From Thioclava indica (lineage in GTDB: Bacteria > Pseudomonadota > Alphaproteobacteria > Rhodobacterales > Rhodobacteraceae): a DNA stretch of 64,000 bases. The position numbers and the translations under genes are program-made. The notes beneath the pieces were generated by a model that was not told the origin of the DNA, did not search any database, and saw nothing but the letters and a program-made list of their open reading frames with translations. Positions 16,191 to 27,774 of this stretch are shown piece by piece (position 1 is the first letter of the stretch; each line of letters opens with the position of its first letter). Location: the NCBI RefSeq assembly GCF_000714545.1, contig NZ_AUNB01000051.1:1-64000 (forward strand), in the 5' to 3' direction.

Positions 16191-18155
16191 ATGAGCCTGC
16201 CACCCGGATTTCTCGACGAATTGCGCACGCGCACCTCGATCTCTCAGGTCGTGGGGCGTAAAGTCATTTGGGACATGCGCAAGTCCAATCAGGGCAAGGG
16301 CGACATGTGGGCGCCATGCCCGTTCCATCAGGAAAAATCCGCCAGCTTCCATGTCGATGATCGCAAGGGCTATTACTATTGCTTTGGCTGTCATGCGAAG
16401 GGCGACGCGCTGTCTTTCATTCGCGAGACCGAAAATGTCGGCTTTATGGAGGCGGTGGAGATTCTCGCGCGCGAGGCCGGAATGACGATGCCCGCGCGCG
16501 ACCCCAAGGCGCAGGAAAAATCCGACCGCCGCGCACAACTCGCCGAGGTGATGGAGGCGACGGTGCAGCATTACCGGCTGATGCTGTCCACCGCCGCGGG
16601 GCAGGGCGCGCGCGATTATCTGGCGGGGCGCAAGCTGGACGAACATGCGCAAAATCGCTTTGAGATCGGCTTTGCCCCCGATCAACGCCAAGGTCTGTTT
16701 CAGGCGCTCACGGCCAAGGGGTTCACGCCTGATCTGATCGTTGAGGCCGGGGTTTGCGCCAAGCCAGATGATGGCGGCGCGCCCTATGACCGGTTTCGCG
16801 GGCGCATTATCTTTCCGATCCGCGACGGGCGGGGGCGCGCGATTAGCCTTGGCGGGCGTGCGATGGATCCTAATGCACGCGCGAAATATCTTAACGGCCC
16901 AGAAACACCTTTGTTCGATAAGGGACGCTCGCTGTATAACCACGGCCCCGCGCGTGAGGCGTGCGGCAAGGATGCGCCGCTCGTGGTGTGCGAGGGCTAT
17001 ATGGATGTGATCGCGATGGTCGAGGCGGGCTTTGGCGGTGCGGTGGCCCCCCTTGGCACCGCCGTGACCGAAGATCAGTTGCGCCTGATGTGGCGCATCC
17101 ATGACGAGCCGATCATCGCGCTCGATGGCGACACGGCGGGGACGCGGGCGGCGCTGCGGGTGATCGATCTGGCGCTGCCGCTGCTGGAGGCGGGCAAGGC
17201 GCTGCGCTTTGCGGTGATGCCAGCGGGGCTGGATCCCGACGATCTGATCAAAGCGCAGGGTCGGGAGGCGATGGAAAAGCTGCTATCCGAGGCCAAGCCG
17301 ATGGTCTCGCTGCTGTGGCAGCGTGAGATCGAGGGCAAGGTGTTTGACAGCCCCGAGCGGCGCGCGGCACTGGATAAATCACTGCGCGCAGCAATCAAGC
17401 GCATCGCCGACCCCTCGATCCGGTCCCATTACGGCGAGGAAATAAAACGCCTGCGCTGGGATTTGTTTGGCACTGGCCAGCGCGGTAGCGCGGGTGGAGG
17501 GCAGGGCGGTCAGCGGCGCTCTGATTTCAAGCCCGGCGCGCGCGGCAAGGGGCGCTTTACGCCCCCGGCCAATGCCCTGCCCGAGACGCGCGCCTCGTTG
17601 CTCGGGGCGACAGGGGATGATGTGTCAGAACATCTGCGCGCGGCGATGATCCTTGGCATCTGCGCCATCCATCCCGCCCTGATCGCCCCGTTCGAGGCCC
17701 AGCTTGAAGCGGTTGATCTGCGCGATCCTACGCATGACCGGTTGCGGCACCTCATCCTGGCCCATGCCGTGACCCCGCCCGAACAGATTGCCGAAAAACT
17801 GCGCGCGCAGGCGGGGGATGACCTTGAAAAGCTGCTTGCGCTGCCCCACTTGCGGTCTGCCCCCCCGATCGTCAAAGCCGACGATATCGAATTGGCGCGG
17901 ATGTGTCTGGCCGAAGAACTGGCAAAACTGGCAACCGCGCGCGCGATGCGCGATGAGATCGCCGATGCTATGGAGGATTTGGAGGGTCTGGCCGATGAGG
18001 GCGTAACGTGGCGACTTGCACAAGCTGCAACGCTGCGCCATCAGGCTGAGAGATCGAAACTGGAGGATAACTCGGATACTGGCGAAGACCGCGCCGCCCT
18101 TTCGGCGCAGTTACAAGCCATGATTGACGGGCAAATCTGGCGCAAGAAACACTGA
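16191..18155 (+). CDS. dnaG: DNA primase
   Basis: Synthesises RNA primers at the replication fork together with DnaB. The 654-residue protein starts with the CHC2 zinc ribbon (C43, H46, C64, C67), followed by the primase core and the TOPRIM domain with VCEGYMDV around residue 265 and a DGDTAG acidic motif near 308. The C-terminal third is the helical DnaB-interaction domain after a glycine-rich linker near 430. The ATG at MSLPPGF was chosen because the family starts here; a G-run lies very close to it. It is followed by rpoD, the usual dnaG-rpoD order of the macromolecular synthesis locus. Confidence 0.96.
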   Translation: MSLPPGFLDELRTRTSISQVVGRKVIWDMRKSNQGKGDMWAPCPFHQEKSASFHVDDRKGYYYCFGCHAKGDALSFIRETENVGFMEAVEILAREAGMTMPARDPKAQEKSDRRAQLAEVMEATVQHYRLMLSTAAGQGARDYLAGRKLDEHAQNRFEIGFAPDQRQGLFQALTAKGFTPDLIVEAGVCAKPDDGGAPYDRFRGRIIFPIRDGRGRAISLGGRAMDPNARAKYLNGPETPLFDKGRSLYNHGPAREACGKDAPLVVCEGYMDVIAMVEAGFGGAVAPLGTAVTEDQLRLMWRIHDEPIIALDGDTAGTRAALRVIDLALPLLEAGKALRFAVMPAGLDPDDLIKAQGREAMEKLLSEAKPMVSLLWQREIEGKVFDSPERRAALDKSLRAAIKRIADPSIRSHYGEEIKRLRWDLFGTGQRGSAGGGQGGQRRSDFKPGARGKGRFTPPANALPETRASLLGATGDDVSEHLRAAMILGICAIHPALIAPFEAQLEAVDLRDPTHDRLRHLILAHAVTPPEQIAEKLRAQAGDDLEKLLALPHLRSAPPIVKADDIELARMCLAEELAKLATARAMRDEIADAMEDLEGLADEGVTWRLAQAATLRHQAERSKLEDNSDTGEDRAALSAQLQAMIDGQIWRKKH

Positions 18156-18192
18156 ACGGTCAGGGGTTTGCACGCTTTGACCACATAAAACC

Positions 18193-18290
18193 GAATCATT
18201 GCTGTCACAGCGGCCATCAACTTTCCGTCCGGATGTCTCGCGCCCCTGTGATTCGCCTCAATGATTCGCTACATAGATGAAATATGATTC
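18193..18290 (+). promoter_or_regulatory. cluster of four GANTC sites upstream of rpoD
   Basis: GAATC at 18193 and GATTC at 18250, 18263 and 18286 lie within 98 bases. The last two are part of a 10-base direct repeat ATGATTCGCT (18261-18270, 18284-18293). GANTC is the recognition sequence of the cell-cycle methyltransferase CcrM of alphaproteobacteria. A role in control of rpoD is inference. Confidence 0.45.
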
Positions 18291-18337
18291 GCTTTCGTCA
18301 TAGCTTGAGTGCACGCAAGCCTGACCGAGGAGCCCAA

Positions 18338-20335
<1,998 letters not shown>

Positions 20336-20341
20336 GAATTG

Positions 20342-20363
20342 CGCCCCCGCGAGGGGGCGTTTT
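20342..20363 (+). terminator. rho-independent terminator of rpoD
   Basis: A 7-bp stem CGCCCCC / GGGGGCG closed by a GCGA tetraloop and followed by TTTT, seven bases after the rpoD stop. Outer GAATTG / CAATTC can extend the pairing. Confidence 0.85.
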
Positions 20364-20380
20364 CAATTCTCGAGGGTGAA

Positions 20381-20752
20381 ATGAAAGCTCTGATGATTGC
20401 CGTTTCGCTGGCATGCGCATCGTTCGCAGGCATGGCGCAAGCGGATGCAAAAAAGCAGTTTTACATCCCCGATAAACCGGCAGGGTTAATTTACCTCTTT
20501 ACCTGCAAGGCTGCCTCGAAAGATGAGGTCGCCGCCAGCTGGGCGCAGGCTCGCATGGTTTTTGAAAGCAAATATCGCGCCACAGCCGCCAAGCTTGAGC
20601 TTGAAACCAAGGCGCAGCGGGCCACGGGGAAACTGCCAAGTCAAGAAGAGATGGCAGATCACGATGCGCGGTTTAAGGCGCATAAACACGATCTTGACGC
20701 TGATCTTGCGCGGTTCGGCTGCCACATGGACGGGCTGATGCACATGCCCTAA
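20381..20752 (+). CDS. small secreted protein of unknown function
   Basis: A 123-residue protein with a clean Sec signal peptide (MKALMIAVSLACASFAGMAQA, cleaved near residue 21). The mature part has two cysteines, one near the start (FTCKA) and one near the end (GCHM), likely a disulfide, with a charged helical middle and a histidine- and methionine-containing tail. GAGGGTGA precedes the ATG. I recognise no family. Same strand as rpoD but behind its terminator. Confidence 0.65.
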   Translation: MKALMIAVSLACASFAGMAQADAKKQFYIPDKPAGLIYLFTCKAASKDEVAASWAQARMVFESKYRATAAKLELETKAQRATGKLPSQEEMADHDARFKAHKHDLDADLARFGCHMDGLMHMP

Positions 20753-20827
20753 GCGGCGTGGCATGATCCGACTTTCGCAATGCCCATGCGGCTGCTACCC
20801 TTGCCAAAATCCAGACGGAGCCTGCAA

Positions 20828-21166
20828 ATGACCCGCTTCTTTCTCGTTGCCCCCCTTCTTCTCGCTGCATGCCAGATGGACGGCATGTCCTCGCCCGGCG
20901 CGCCGCGCATGGATCAAGAGGGCACCTGTTTTCTCTATGTGATGGACGAGGGGAATGAGCGTTATACGCTAGTATCAGGCGTCGGTGATGGCACCTCTAC
21001 ACCCAAGGCGATGGTCAAGAAGGGGCTAACGGCGAGTGCGCTTGACGCCGCTTGGGCGCGCGAGCGCAAGACGATGGATATCAATCCCGAATGTCTCGCG
21101 ACCGTTGCGACGGATCGCACACAGGCCCGCCCTGCGCCCAAGGCTGAAACCAAACCTAAGATCTAA
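20828..21166 (+). CDS. small lipoprotein of unknown function
   Basis: A 112-residue protein with a lipoprotein signal peptide ending in LLAAC, the lipidated Cys being residue 15. The mature part contains two further cysteines and ends in a Pro/Lys/Ala-rich tail. CGGAG precedes the ATG. Its TAA overlaps the ATG of the next gene by one base, so it is translationally coupled to yjbQ. No domain recognised. Confidence 0.65.
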   Translation: MTRFFLVAPLLLAACQMDGMSSPGAPRMDQEGTCFLYVMDEGNERYTLVSGVGDGTSTPKAMVKKGLTASALDAAWARERKTMDINPECLATVATDRTQARPAPKAETKPKI

Positions 21167-21582
21167 TGCACCGCGTTTTTGAGATCGCAACGCGTGGCCC
21201 GGGCCTGTATGAGTTCACCCGCGAGGTCTCCGCTTGGGTTGCGCAGTCCAATTGTGACGAGGCATTGCTGACCTTAATAGTGCGACACACCTCGGCAAGC
21301 TTGCTCATTCAGGAAAATGCCGACCCAGAAGTGCGCAGCGATTTAACGGAATTTTTCCATCGCCTCGTTCCGCCTACCAGCGATCCAGCGATGGCCTATC
21401 TGACCCACACCTACGAGGGGCCAGACGATATGCCAGCCCATATCAAGGCGGCGCTGTTGCCGGTGAACTTGCAGATTCCCGTCATTTCTGGTCGCTTAAC
21501 GCTTGGAATATGGCAGGGAATTTACCTTTTCGAACATCGCACCGCACCCCATCGTCGCGAGGTAGTGGCGCTATTGCGCTGA
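21166..21582 (+). CDS. yjbQ: YjbQ (UPF0047) family protein
   Basis: A 138-residue protein of the YjbQ family. Landmarks are RHTSASLLIQENADPEVRSDL (short region near residue 40), the histidine-containing middle, and GTWQG-like LGIWQGIYLFEHR near 115. Members form trimers and show weak thiamine-phosphate-synthase activity; the physiological role is unsettled. Start coupled to the preceding lipoprotein gene. Confidence 0.9.
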   Translation: MHRVFEIATRGPGLYEFTREVSAWVAQSNCDEALLTLIVRHTSASLLIQENADPEVRSDLTEFFHRLVPPTSDPAMAYLTHTYEGPDDMPAHIKAALLPVNLQIPVISGRLTLGIWQGIYLFEHRTAPHRREVVALLR

Positions 21583-21724
21583 GTCCGTCCGGCCACATCT
21601 TGCCGCCATATCTAGCGGGATCACATTTTTTCTACCCAAACCTTTGGGGCTGGGCTAAGGTCTTGTGGATAAGCGGGGCGTAAAGACCCTAGATAGAGGC
21701 GGGACAAGGAAAAAGGGGGATGCC

Positions 21725-22195
21725 ATGCGCTGCCCATTTTGCGGAAATGCTGATACTCAGGTGAAGGACTCGCGTCCTGCTGAGGACTATGTTGCCATTC
21801 GTCGGCGCCGGTTTTGTCCGGCTTGCGGCGGCCGATTTACAACCTATGAACGTGTGCAACTACGCGATCTGGTGGTCATCAAGAGCTCTGGCAAGCGCGA
21901 AGATTTCGATCGCGACAAGCTGGAACGCTCGATCCGGATCGCGATGCAAAAACGTCCGGTTGATCCCGAGCGCATCGATCAGATGATCTCGGGGATCGTG
22001 CGCCGTCTGGAAAGCATGGGCGAAACCGATATCTCCTCCAAGGTCATCGGTGAGATCGTGATGGAAACGCTGGCTCGGATCGACACCGTCGCTTACGTAC
22101 GTTTTGCCAGCGTTTACAAGAACTTCCAAGAAGCAGACGATTTCGATAAATTCGTCTCTGAGCTGCGCCCGCCGATTGGTGGTGACGGCGAGTGA
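21725..22195 (+). CDS. nrdR: transcriptional repressor NrdR
   Basis: Nucleotide-sensing repressor of ribonucleotide reductase genes. The 156-residue protein has the N-terminal zinc ribbon (C3, C6, C31, C34 in CPFC and CPAC) and an ATP-cone domain starting with [17 protein letters not shown] near residue 48. Start chosen at MRCPFC, the invariant family start, with GGGGGA upstream. Its TGA overlaps the GTG start of ribD by four bases, as is common in bacteria where nrdR leads a rib operon. Confidence 0.96.
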   Translation: MRCPFCGNADTQVKDSRPAEDYVAIRRRRFCPACGGRFTTYERVQLRDLVVIKSSGKREDFDRDKLERSIRIAMQKRPVDPERIDQMISGIVRRLESMGETDISSKVIGEIVMETLARIDTVAYVRFASVYKNFQEADDFDKFVSELRPPIGGDGE

Positions 22196-23292
22196 GCGAG
22201 GCCGACAGTCGGTTCATGCGCCTCGCGCTTGGGCTTGCGGCGCGGGGCTTGGGCAATGTGTGGCCAAACCCGGCGGTGGGCTGTGTGATCGTGAAAGACG
22301 GTCGTATTGTCGGGCGCGGATGGACGCAGCCCGGCGGTCGCCCCCATGCCGAAATTCGCGCGCTGGCGCAGGCGGGCGCTGCGGCGCAAGGCGCCACCGT
22401 CTATGTCACGCTGGAACCCTGCGCCCATCACGGCAAGACCCCGCCCTGCGCCGAGGCCTTGGTCGCGGCGAACGTTGCCCGCGTCGTCACGGCGCTTGAA
22501 GATCCTGATCCGCGCGTCAAAGGGGCGGGTCACGCCAAGCTGCGCGCGGCGGGTATCGCCGTTAGCGAGGGTGTTCTTGAGGGGCAAGCCCGCGCCGCAC
22601 AAGCCGGGTTTTTGACGCGGATCACCAAGGCGCGTCCTTGGATTGCGCTAAAACTGGCCACAAGTTTTGATGGTCGGATCGCGACGGCCAGCGGTGAAAG
22701 CCAGTGGATCACCAGCCCGCAAGCGCGCGCTCATGTGCATGCTCTGCGGGCGCAGTTTGATGCGGTCATGGTGGGCGGAGGCACGGCGCGTGCCGATGAT
22801 CCGCTGCTGACCGTGCGCCATTTCCACCCCAAGCGCGCGCCGGTGCGTGTGGTCGCGAGCAAGGCGCTTGATCTGCCGCGCAAGGTGTTGGCGGGCTCAG
22901 TTGATCAAGCGCCTCTTTGGGTGTTGCACGGGCCGGATGCACCGGTTGAGGCGCGCGGTTTTTGGTGTGGAGTCGGGGCAGAGTTAATTGAGGTTCCCGT
23001 TGATAAACAAAACCTTGATCTCAAATCAGCGATGGAGGCTCTCGGGGCGCGCGGCCTTACGCGGGTGTTTTGTGAAGGCGGCGGGGCCTTTGGTGCGGCG
23101 TTGCTGCGTCAGGGGGTGGTGGACGAGTTGATCGGCTACACCGCCGGACTTGCGCTGGGATCAGAGGGGCGGGCGGGCTTAGGCGCGCTCGGTCTTGATC
23201 GCCTCGGCGATGCGCCACGTTTCGATCTTGTGGAAAGCCGCGCGATCGGTGGCGATCTGTATCACCGTTGGTTGCGCCACACCCAAGCGTAA
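22192..23292 (+). CDS. ribD: bifunctional riboflavin biosynthesis deaminase/reductase RibD
   Basis: Catalyses deamination of the pyrimidine intermediate and reduction of its ribose side chain in riboflavin synthesis. The N-terminal cytidine-deaminase-like domain has the zinc ligands H52 (HAE, with catalytic E54), C77 and C86 ([11 protein letters not shown]). The C-terminal reductase domain starts near residue 150 with [11 protein letters not shown]. Length 366 residues is normal. It starts with GTG inside the nrdR stop. Its last 31 bases overlap the end of kpsC on the other strand. Confidence 0.95.
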   Translation: MSEADSRFMRLALGLAARGLGNVWPNPAVGCVIVKDGRIVGRGWTQPGGRPHAEIRALAQAGAAAQGATVYVTLEPCAHHGKTPPCAEALVAANVARVVTALEDPDPRVKGAGHAKLRAAGIAVSEGVLEGQARAAQAGFLTRITKARPWIALKLATSFDGRIATASGESQWITSPQARAHVHALRAQFDAVMVGGGTARADDPLLTVRHFHPKRAPVRVVASKALDLPRKVLAGSVDQAPLWVLHGPDAPVEARGFWCGVGAELIEVPVDKQNLDLKSAMEALGARGLTRVFCEGGGAFGAALLRQGVVDELIGYTAGLALGSEGRAGLGALGLDRLGDAPRFDLVESRAIGGDLYHRWLRHTQA

Positions 23293-25277
23293 GAGGCAAA
23301 TACTCCTTGCAGTTTTGCGAGGCTCCGGTTGAACATTCCGGGGCGCGGCAATGATCCGGCTGCCAAGCGTTCGACCGCCACCTCAACCGAGCAGGGCAGA
23401 CCACTGACCGGGTCGCGATAGCGCGGATAGGCGATCAGCGCGGCATAGGCCATTTGCACCAAGTCGGGGCGCGCCGTGCGGCGCGCAGGGACGTCCCCAA
23501 GATCGCGCGTTAGCCCCCAGCCTGCATAGAATGGTGCGCCCGTCGTGGTGACGACCTTGCCGCGCAGCAGTGCCTCAAAGCCCAAAAGCGACGTCATCGT
23601 CCAAACCTCATCCACCGCATCAATCAAGGCGACGGGATCGCATTTGTGCAAGACGACATCGGCATGTTTAAGCGCGTCTTCGTCACTCAGAAGGCCGGGA
23701 CGGAGTCCTGCCTCAACATCGGGGTGAGGTTTGAAAAGGATAATCGCATTGGGGTTTTCTGCCCGTGCTTTCGCCAGCAACATCGCATTTGTGCAAATTG
23801 TGCCCGCTCCAAGGCGAATAGAGGCATCGTCTTCGACCTGTCCCGACACCAAAACCAGATGCCCTTCAGGGAGATCCGGGATATCGCCGCCAAGGTTGTA
23901 TTTAGACAATCTCGTCTCGCGTAGCCGCGCGATCAGCCGCTCGGCGCGCGCCCGCCCGCCGGGGGGCGGTTCTCGCGCGATGAGGGCTTCAAGGTCGCTT
24001 GGCTGTGTTGGATCATAGTAAATCCCGCTGTGATCCCGGATCAGTGAAATCGGCGCGATAAGATCGGCACCCAGCCCGCGTGAGCGCAAGAAACCGTCTT
24101 CCAGCTTGACTGCGCCCTCAGCTTGCGCGTCGCTTAACCGCGAGGCCCAGCAGAGATAGGGGCGGAACGGATCTGCGGATGTGCCAAAGCGCACCGGGCC
24201 GTGACGTCCAAAGAACTGGCGCAAATGCGCGCGCTTCCACAAAGACATCTCGCCCATGTCATAGCCCGCGCGGTCTTCGCGCCAGGCGCGCACCTCGGCC
24301 TCAAGGTGGTCTACAGCCTCCTCAAAACTGCAGATACGTCCCTCGCAGGGGCTGAACCATGTTGGTGCAAGGATATGGGACACCGCGAAAATCTGCGCCC
24401 GCGTCAGTTTGCGCTCACGGCGTGCGATCGGGTTTTCATCCTGGGTTAGGCCCCAGCCGGCATAGAATGGCTGCCCGAAGACTCGCGGTTTATGCCCGGC
24501 CAAAATCGCCTCATAGCCCATCAAGGACGACACGGTGTAAACCGCGATTGCACCTTCAAGCAGCGCCCAAGGAGAAATGGGAGCGTCGCAAATCTGAGTA
24601 TTGGCGTCGCCGCTTTCCCCGTCATAATGACCCGCTCTATGCCCGTCGCGTGTTTCGGGATGGGTCTTGATAAGGATCGGGGCACCCGGATTTTCGATCC
24701 GCGCCACGGCCAGCATTTCGCGAAACATCGCCTCGGAACCGCCCCCATGGATGATCGAGGCATCGCCGCGCGTCTGATCGATCACCAACACGTAGCCGGG
24801 GGGAGGGGGGGGCAGATCAGGGTCGAAATTGTTGTATTTTGACAAGTTTGACGCCTGAAGACGGGCAATTCCATCGCGTGCACGTTGTAAAATGGCATTG
24901 TCATCAAGGGGCGCAGTCGCAAGGAGGCGCTCAATCCGCGAGGGCGTGGCGCTGTCAAAATGCACGCCTTCGGGGTCAATCAACAGCCCAAGCGGTGGTT
25001 CGCCCGAGCGACCGGGATGGATTGAGCGCAAAAACGCATCTTCAAGTCGGACCAGCCCGGCGCCGTATTTCGCGGCAATCGCTTCTCCGCGCGCGGCATA
25101 GGGTGAGCGGCCCCAGACCATGACCTGATCGTCGGGCTTGGGGAAACCAATGCGCAGTTGATAGCCTGAAGCGCGCAAAATTGCGCGTAGGCGCTTTTGG
25201 CGCAACACGCCGCCGTTATAAAAGAACAGCCGCCGGGACAGGTGTCCGGCGGCTGCTGAATCGCGGGATGCGCCCAT
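23262..25277 (-). CDS. kpsC: capsule polysaccharide protein KpsC (dual beta-Kdo transferase)
   Basis: A 671-residue cytoplasmic glycosyltransferase built of two homologous halves. Each half has a KLEDAFLRS/KLEDGFLRS-type motif (near residues 76 and 360), a LSKYN segment, an HPE/HPD-containing stretch (KTHPE, KPHPD) and a closing GQPFYAGWGLT/GAPFYAGWGLT motif. In characterised KpsC these halves add alternating beta-linked Kdo residues to lyso-phosphatidylglycerol, building the poly-Kdo linker of group 2 capsules. Its ATG overlaps the stop of the OPX gene by one base. Third gene of a kpsS-OPX-kpsC unit. Confidence 0.93.
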   Translation of the reverse strand: MGASRDSAAAGHLSRRLFFYNGGVLRQKRLRAILRASGYQLRIGFPKPDDQVMVWGRSPYAARGEAIAAKYGAGLVRLEDAFLRSIHPGRSGEPPLGLLIDPEGVHFDSATPSRIERLLATAPLDDNAILQRARDGIARLQASNLSKYNNFDPDLPPPPPGYVLVIDQTRGDASIIHGGGSEAMFREMLAVARIENPGAPILIKTHPETRDGHRAGHYDGESGDANTQICDAPISPWALLEGAIAVYTVSSLMGYEAILAGHKPRVFGQPFYAGWGLTQDENPIARRERKLTRAQIFAVSHILAPTWFSPCEGRICSFEEAVDHLEAEVRAWREDRAGYDMGEMSLWKRAHLRQFFGRHGPVRFGTSADPFRPYLCWASRLSDAQAEGAVKLEDGFLRSRGLGADLIAPISLIRDHSGIYYDPTQPSDLEALIAREPPPGGRARAERLIARLRETRLSKYNLGGDIPDLPEGHLVLVSGQVEDDASIRLGAGTICTNAMLLAKARAENPNAIILFKPHPDVEAGLRPGLLSDEDALKHADVVLHKCDPVALIDAVDEVWTMTSLLGFEALLRGKVVTTTGAPFYAGWGLTRDLGDVPARRTARPDLVQMAYAALIAYPRYRDPVSGLPCSVEVAVERLAAGSLPRPGMFNRSLAKLQGVFASYAWVWRNQR

Positions 25278-26407
25278 CAGTTCCCGGCGAGGCTATTGAG
25301 CGTTGAAGCCGTGCCCAGCGGAGCCGTCAATGCAGACAACGTTTTCTGCCACTGCACGAAGGGTGCCTCGGTGACATAGACCGTATCGCCGTCGCGGATC
25401 GCGAAATCGCGCGCCATGAACATGCCATTGGGCTCGGTCAGATTGAGCACATAGATCATGCGCTGATCGCCGACCAAATCGCTACGACCCAGAACTTTCA
25501 TAGCAATATCTGCGGGTTCATTGCGCAGCACAAAGACGCCGGTCGGATCGGCAAGGTTGGATTGCAAGCCGCCGACGGTCGCGATCGCCTCAAGCGCCGA
25601 GAGCGTTTGCGTCTCGAACGGAACGCGGGCCTGACTGCCTGTCGCACCAAGGGCGGTGAAGGCGCGCTGGTCTTTTTCAACCAAGATCACGTCATTGGCG
25701 CGTAGCGCGATGTCCATTTTTGGATTGTCATAGAGGTCTTTAAGCCAGACGGACTCGGCGAGCTTTCCTCGCTTGACGGTAATCCGTGCCACCTCGGCGG
25801 GGATCGACACACCACCGGCGCGCGCTAGCATGGCTGACAACGTGCGCGTGGGCCGTTCAATCGCGTAAACGCCTTGGCCGTTGATCGAGCCCATCACCGA
25901 AACGGTCGCACCATCGCCAGCCGTGCGGGTGACGAGCACCTGCGGGTCGGGTGTTTGCGCGTCAAGTTTCGAAGTGATGATGCGGCGCAGCGCATCGGGC
26001 GTATTGCCCGAGGCCTTGATGCGACCAGCATAGGGCACAAAAATATAGCCCGCGCCATCGACCTGCACCTCTTGCAACTGCGTCGCGTTCGTCCCTTGAC
26101 CCGCCAGCAGGCCATCATCGACGTTCTCCCAAATCGTCAGGCTAAGCGTGTCGCCCGGACGGATTGTGTCAGACCCGATCGGCCCGGCATTGATGAAGTT
26201 CGACGAGAATCCAAGGGCGGGTTGCACAGCCGTTTCGCGGGTCACGAAATCATTTACCTTAACGACAAAGGCATCGCCTTTGCGCATCACGGATCCGGCA
26301 AAAATTTCACGCTTGTTGGGGCCGGGACGCGGCAAACCACAAGATGCTGTAAAAAGCGTCGCGGAAAGGCCCGCCAAAACGGTCCTTCTGGTTGTATGTC
26401 CTGTCAC
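25277..26407 (-). CDS. outer-membrane polysaccharide export (OPX) protein, Wza/KpsD-like lipoprotein
   Basis: A 376-residue lipoprotein (TASC lipobox, Cys 23, after a twin-arginine RRTVLAGL that could also use Tat). The polysaccharide export domain starts with IRPGDTLSLTIWENVD near residue 82, followed by SLBB beta-grasp repeats (VMGSINGQGVYAI near 170). Such proteins form the channel through which capsule or exopolysaccharide leaves the cell. The start is a GTG with GAGGAG about seven bases upstream. Lies between kpsS and kpsC, so a capsule role is well supported by context. Confidence 0.9.
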   Translation of the reverse strand: MTGHTTRRTVLAGLSATLFTASCGLPRPGPNKREIFAGSVMRKGDAFVVKVNDFVTRETAVQPALGFSSNFINAGPIGSDTIRPGDTLSLTIWENVDDGLLAGQGTNATQLQEVQVDGAGYIFVPYAGRIKASGNTPDALRRIITSKLDAQTPDPQVLVTRTAGDGATVSVMGSINGQGVYAIERPTRTLSAMLARAGGVSIPAEVARITVKRGKLAESVWLKDLYDNPKMDIALRANDVILVEKDQRAFTALGATGSQARVPFETQTLSALEAIATVGGLQSNLADPTGVFVLRNEPADIAMKVLGRSDLVGDQRMIYVLNLTEPNGMFMARDFAIRDGDTVYVTEAPFVQWQKTLSALTAPLGTASTLNSLAGN

Positions 26408-26487
26408 TGCTCGAGCTCCTCTTTCGGGATGCTGCCTTGTTGTTTTGCAGCCATGCTACTCAAAAAACTGGGAAAAAACCAGATAAA

Positions 26488-27774
26488 CTATTCAACCACG
26501 CGCAACTGTTGCCGAGCTGCCGCTTTGCCTTGTGACAGGGCGTCATAGGGGTCTTCGGCGGCGAGGATCATGTCCACAACCTGACGCAGCAACGCACGTC
26601 GTCCCCGCGCGGAATAAAAGCCACCGGGCACCTGACTGGTTTCAAGCAGGTAGTGGCGGTAATCGCGATAGGCGCGCGCATCGGGGCGGGTCGGGGCGCT
26701 AAAAAACGCCGCGATCGGTTGCGCCGAGGTAAATTCCGGCTTGTCAAACACGGCACGCCCGAAACATTTCACCGGCAGGCCGCGCCAAAGCGCCTGTTGC
26801 GCTGCGGTGGAATTCACCGTCACCGCCGAGCGCGCCTGCGAGAGCAGCCCCGCCAATTTGCCGCCGCGCACGAAATGCACCCGCTCGCCCAGGCCCAGCC
26901 GGTCTGCAGCAGCTAAAATAGCGGCGCGGATCGGGGCGCGGCCATCCTCTAACGGATGGGCCTTGAACACGAGGTGATGATGGCGCGGCGCGCCTTTGGC
27001 AAACCCCTCCATCACGGTCTCGATGAACTCGGTCTGCGAGCTGAACTGCGAATGCATCTGAAAACTGGCGTCATGTTCCAGTTGCAACAGGACCAGATGA
27101 TAGGGAAAGCCGCCATATTTGACGCGCGCCGTCGCGATCTTGCGTTCCATCATGTGAACGGGCAGCAACATCAACCGATTGAGCCAAAGCCGGAATTCCG
27201 CAAAGACCGACAGGCTGCGATGGGGGCGGAATTTGCGATAGGGGCCGTTTCGCGCCATCACGAAGAAATGGTAGAGCGCGCCGTAGAAAATATGGTGGCG
27301 TGTGTCGCCCCAACGCGGCGGGGCATCGGGAAACTCGATCTCCATCTGCGCCAAAGCCGCGCGCATTTGCGCCACGCTCATCTCCATCAAGCGCGAATGA
27401 CCGTTTGAACCGCCGCGTTCATAGCTGACCCAATAGGGGCGCAAATACCCCTCTTCAAAGACATGCACGGTCAGCCCCGCCGCGCGCGCCGCCGCGACCG
27501 CTTGGGCGTGGATCGGGCGCGTGTCACCATAAAGGACCAGATCAGTGATGCCCTTTTCTGCAATCAGCTTGGCGCATTGGGCTGCCCAGTCGTCAGGCGC
27601 ACCCTGAAACCGGATCAACGAGTCAGGATCGAACCAGAAATTCTCGTCACCTTTGTTGAAGCTGACGCGCCAAACCGTAGCCCCGGCTGCGCGCAGCATC
27701 TTGCCCAACTGGTGAAAGAAAGGCCCGTGTGGCCCTTGCAGCAGCAGAAAGTGGCGGTCGGTCGCGGCGATCAT
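26488..27774 (-). CDS. kpsS: capsule polysaccharide protein KpsS
   Basis: The beta-Kdo transferase that adds the first Kdo to the phosphatidylglycerol acceptor of group 2 capsules, on which KpsC then builds. The 428-residue protein has FLLLQGPHGPFF near residue 8, VFEEGYLRPYW near 120, VFKAHPLEDGR near 275 and VNSTAAQQAL near 325, all typical of the family. I start it at MIAATDR; an upstream in-frame extension of 19 residues looks unrelated. First gene of the reversed capsule unit and divergent from ribE. Confidence 0.9.
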   Translation of the reverse strand: MIAATDRHFLLLQGPHGPFFHQLGKMLRAAGATVWRVSFNKGDENFWFDPDSLIRFQGAPDDWAAQCAKLIAEKGITDLVLYGDTRPIHAQAVAAARAAGLTVHVFEEGYLRPYWVSYERGGSNGHSRLMEMSVAQMRAALAQMEIEFPDAPPRWGDTRHHIFYGALYHFFVMARNGPYRKFRPHRSLSVFAEFRLWLNRLMLLPVHMMERKIATARVKYGGFPYHLVLLQLEHDASFQMHSQFSSQTEFIETVMEGFAKGAPRHHHLVFKAHPLEDGRAPIRAAILAAADRLGLGERVHFVRGGKLAGLLSQARSAVTVNSTAAQQALWRGLPVKCFGRAVFDKPEFTSAQPIAAFFSAPTRPDARAYRDYRHYLLETSQVPGGFYSARGRRALLRQVVDMILAAEDPYDALSQGKAAARQQLRVVE

